From NCBI GenBank assembly GCA_016286075.1, contig JAEERZ010000129.1, positions 1 to 6,501 of the forward strand: a stretch of DNA of 6,501 bases, in the 5' to 3' direction. Shown here piece after piece: positions 4,298-6,501 of the stretch. The translations under genes were made by a program, and so were the position numbers. Source of the DNA: Selenomonadaceae bacterium. GTDB taxonomy: Bacteria > Bacillota > Negativicutes > Selenomonadales > Selenomonadaceae. Positions within the stretch are counted from its first letter, which is position 1, and every line of letters starts with the position of its first letter. The notes beneath the pieces were generated by a model. The model did no database searches. It saw only the letters and a program-made list of their open reading frames with translations, and was not told where the DNA came from.

Positions 4298-6501
4298 ATG
4301 ATTACCCCGGAAAATTTTGCCGACGCGCTGCGCGTGATGGGTTTCACCAAGAATGGAAATCTGTATGAAAAGGAATTTCCCGCCTTCGGCGCCAGCCTGA
4401 AAGCCGACCTCAAAGCGCAAAAGCTCGTTTATCCTGAAGCCATAAAGGGACGCGAGCGCAACGATTATTACGACGAGGCCCACAAGGAGAATCTCGTCGT
4501 GTTCGAGTGCGTGCATCGGCTGCTTGAAAAGGGCTACCGGCCCGAACATATCGAGCTGGAAAAAGAATGGCATCTCGGCCACGACGCGAAAAGCGGGCGC
4601 GCCGATATTTGCGTGACGAACGCCGACGGGAAAATGCTGTTCATCATCGAGTGCAAGACCGCCGGAAAAGAATACAAAAAAGCGTTTGACGACACGAAAA
4701 GCGACGGCGGGCAGCTGTTCTCCTATTGGCAACAGGAAAAAAGCTGCGAATGGCTGATTCTTTACGCTTCGGACTATGAAAACGGCAATATCACCTATAC
4801 GACGGAAAGCGTCGATTGCCGCGACGACAAAAATATCATAAACTCCGCGAAAAAAGACAGCACCATCAAGCTCTATCAAAACGCCCATGCGGTACAGGAG
4901 CTTTTCGACGTATGGGACGAAACGTATGAAAAGCGACTTTGCGGCGACGTGGTGCTCCGTGAAGACACCGTCGCTTACAAAATCGGGCTGAAGCCGCTTC
5001 GCAAAAAAGACCTCAAGGACTTCGCGGAAAACGACAAAATCGTGAACCGCTTTGAGGAAATTCTGCGCCACAACAATGTCTCGGACAAGGAAAACGCCTT
5101 CAACCGCCTCGTCGCGCTCTTTATCTGCAAATTAGTGGACGAGATACAGAAGGGCGAGCAGGATATTGTCGAGTTTCAATACAAGGTCGGCACCGATACT
5201 TACGAATCTTTGCAAGACCGCTTGCAGCGGCTCCATCGGGACGGCATGGAAAAATTCATGCGCGAAGAAATCTTCTATATCTCCGACGATTACGCCGACA
5301 CACTTGTCAGGCAATACACCGGGCAAAACCGGAAAAAGATGATCGCCAGCCTGAAACAGACGCTCCGCATTTTAAAATTTTATACTAACAACGATTTCGC
5401 GTTCAAGGACGTACACAACGAAGAGCTATTCTATCAAAACGGCAAAATCCTCGTCGAAGTCGTCCAGCTTTTTGAGAATTACCGCATCATCGGCGCCAGT
5501 GACTTACAAGCCCTCGGCGATCTGTTCGAACAGCTTTTGAACAAAGGCTTCAAGCAGAACGAAGGACAATTCTTTACGCCCGTGCCGATTACGCGTTTCA
5601 TCTGGGACAGCCTGCCGATGGATGAAATCGTCCGAAAGACGGGCGACGTCGAAGCCCCAAAGCTCGTGGACTACGCCTGCGGCGCGGGCCACTTCCTGAC
5701 GCAGGGCTTCGAGGCAATCAACGACGCCATGCAAAGGGCCGGCGCGGAAAAAAGCGGCGACTGGGTAAAGGAAAAACTTTATGGCATAGAAAAAGACTAC
5801 CGCCTCGCGCGCGTGTCGAAAATCTCGCTTTTCATGCACGGCGCGGGCGGCGGCAATATCATTTTCGGCGACGGATTGGAAAACTACAGGGACAAAGGCG
5901 TCGTGCCCAACGCCTTTGACGTGCTTGTTGCCAACCCGCCCTATGCCGTCTATGCGTTCAAGCAGCATTTGAAGCTCAGAGACAACGACTTTGCCATTCT
6001 GCCGAAAATCTCCAACGACGGCTCCGAGATTGAGACGCTTTTCGTCGAGCGTATCGCCCAGCTTGTGAAGCCGGACGGCGTCGCGGCGGTCATTCTTCCC
6101 AGCAGTATTTTGAATAAGGAAAACGGCAGCTTCATCGCCGCCCGCGAATCCCTGCTGACGAATTTTTATATTCGCGCGATTGCGCAGTTCGGCAGCAAGA
6201 CCTTCGGCGCGACGGGGACGAACACCATCATCGTATTCCTGCAAAAATTCGACGAGCCGCCCAAACGCATCGACCTCGTGACGGACAGCAAAGACGCCAT
6301 CATGGAAAATCGTCCGCTCGCCGATTGGGAAGATCAAGAGATTTTCGAGGGCTATCTTGCGAAAATCGGCGTTTCCGAGCCGGACTATCGGGAATTTCTC
6401 ACACGCGGGCGGGACTATGACGAATGGGACGATGTGCCGTATTTCGCCGCTTATGCCGCCGCGTTCCTTGCGTCCGCTGAATATACGGCCAAAGCGAAGC
6501 A
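4298..6501 (+). CDS. Nuclease-methyltransferase fusion, single-chain restriction-modification enzyme (3' end outside window)
   Basis: At least 734 codons with no stop before the edge. Residues about 50-165 are an HsdR-N-like PD-(D/E)xK nuclease: Asp103 (GRADI), Glu118-Cys-Lys120 (FIIECKTAG) and the QxxxY motif Gln139/Tyr143 typical of type I HsdR nucleases. A helical linker follows (about 190-390). From about 405 it is an HsdM-like N6-adenine methyltransferase: GQFFTP (423-428), motif I with Asp458 and CGAGHF (461-466), GIEKD (496-500), FGDGL (523-527), and the catalytic NPPY (546-549). No helicase domain lies between nuclease and methyltransferase. That architecture matches type IIB/IIG enzymes such as the BcgI A subunit or AloI, in which a target-recognition domain follows in the same chain or in a separate subunit; here it must lie past 6501. 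It should methylate adenine in its recognition site and cut unmodified DNA. The ATG has GGGAGG 4 nt upstream. All key residues for both activities are present. Confidence 0.9.
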   Translation, partial: MITPENFADALRVMGFTKNGNLYEKEFPAFGASLKADLKAQKLVYPEAIKGRERNDYYDEAHKENLVVFECVHRLLEKGYRPEHIELEKEWHLGHDAKSGRADICVTNADGKMLFIIECKTAGKEYKKAFDDTKSDGGQLFSYWQQEKSCEWLILYASDYENGNITYTTESVDCRDDKNIINSAKKDSTIKLYQNAHAVQELFDVWDETYEKRLCGDVVLREDTVAYKIGLKPLRKKDLKDFAENDKIVNRFEEILRHNNVSDKENAFNRLVALFICKLVDEIQKGEQDIVEFQYKVGTDTYESLQDRLQRLHRDGMEKFMREEIFYISDDYADTLVRQYTGQNRKKMIASLKQTLRILKFYTNNDFAFKDVHNEELFYQNGKILVEVVQLFENYRIIGASDLQALGDLFEQLLNKGFKQNEGQFFTPVPITRFIWDSLPMDEIVRKTGDVEAPKLVDYACGAGHFLTQGFEAINDAMQRAGAEKSGDWVKEKLYGIEKDYRLARVSKISLFMHGAGGGNIIFGDGLENYRDKGVVPNAFDVLVANPPYAVYAFKQHLKLRDNDFAILPKISNDGSEIETLFVERIAQLVKPDGVAAVILPSSILNKENGSFIAARESLLTNFYIRAIAQFGSKTFGATGTNTIIVFLQKFDEPPKRIDLVTDSKDAIMENRPLADWEDQEIFEGYLAKIGVSEPDYREFLTRGRDYDEWDDVPYFAAYAAAFLASAEYTAKAK

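Noticed and set aside
4223..6337. Two long minus-strand open frames (4223-5071 and 5504-6337)
   Set aside because: Both lie antisense to the nuclease-methyltransferase gene, which shows ordered catalytic motifs throughout. Their products show no family motifs and their starts lack convincing ribosome binding sites.

Overview
The window reads as bacterial chromosome from a Firmicute, possibly a Gram-negative one (Negativicutes). Support is indirect: strong AGGAGG-type ribosome binding sites, short intergenic gaps, a MurP-like phosphotransferase permease, small secreted proteins and a DUF4258/YgiT-zinc-finger pair. No rRNA or other taxonomic marker is present, so the assignment is tentative. 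The flanks are GC-rich, while about 2.16-2.9 kb and the leader at about 4.2-4.3 kb are clearly more AT-rich.

Left part (1-2116, all minus strand): a metabolic and cell-envelope group. Transcription runs leftward from a secreted protein of unknown function (1613-2116), through a secreted DUF3089-type alpha/beta hydrolase (528-1520), into the 5' part of a MurP-like PTS EIIBC sugar permease (1-512, cut by the window edge). The hydrolase and permease genes are 15 bp apart and probably co-transcribed.

Middle (about 2289-3974): two toxin-type modules meet tail to tail at a perfect 15-bp inverted repeat that should terminate transcription in both directions. On the plus strand is a DUF4258 protein whose stop overlaps the start of a small YgiT/MqsA-type zinc-finger protein, a typical toxin-antitoxin layout, with its own promoter and an inverted repeat on the -35 region. 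On the minus strand is a 204-residue lipoprotein with a C-terminal bacterial EndoU nuclease domain, followed after 3 bp by an unrecognised 109-residue cytosolic protein, the likely immunity partner. A near-consensus promoter drives this pair.

Right part (4003-6501, plus strand): a self-contained promoter and terminator enclose about 127 nt with no convincing reading frame, a candidate small RNA or attenuated leader. After it comes a second promoter carrying two 15-bp tandem repeats over its -10 and start site, then a large gene that runs off the right edge. That gene encodes a PD-(D/E)xK nuclease domain fused to an HsdM-like N6-adenine methyltransferase, a single-chain restriction-modification enzyme of the type IIB/IIG kind.

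From about 2.3 kb to the end the window is thus a compact conflict or defence cluster: toxin-antitoxin, EndoU toxin with putative immunity, candidate RNA, and restriction-modification fusion. It sits beside ordinary sugar-uptake genes. The least explained parts are the 109-residue putative immunity protein and the candidate RNA upstream of the restriction-modification gene.
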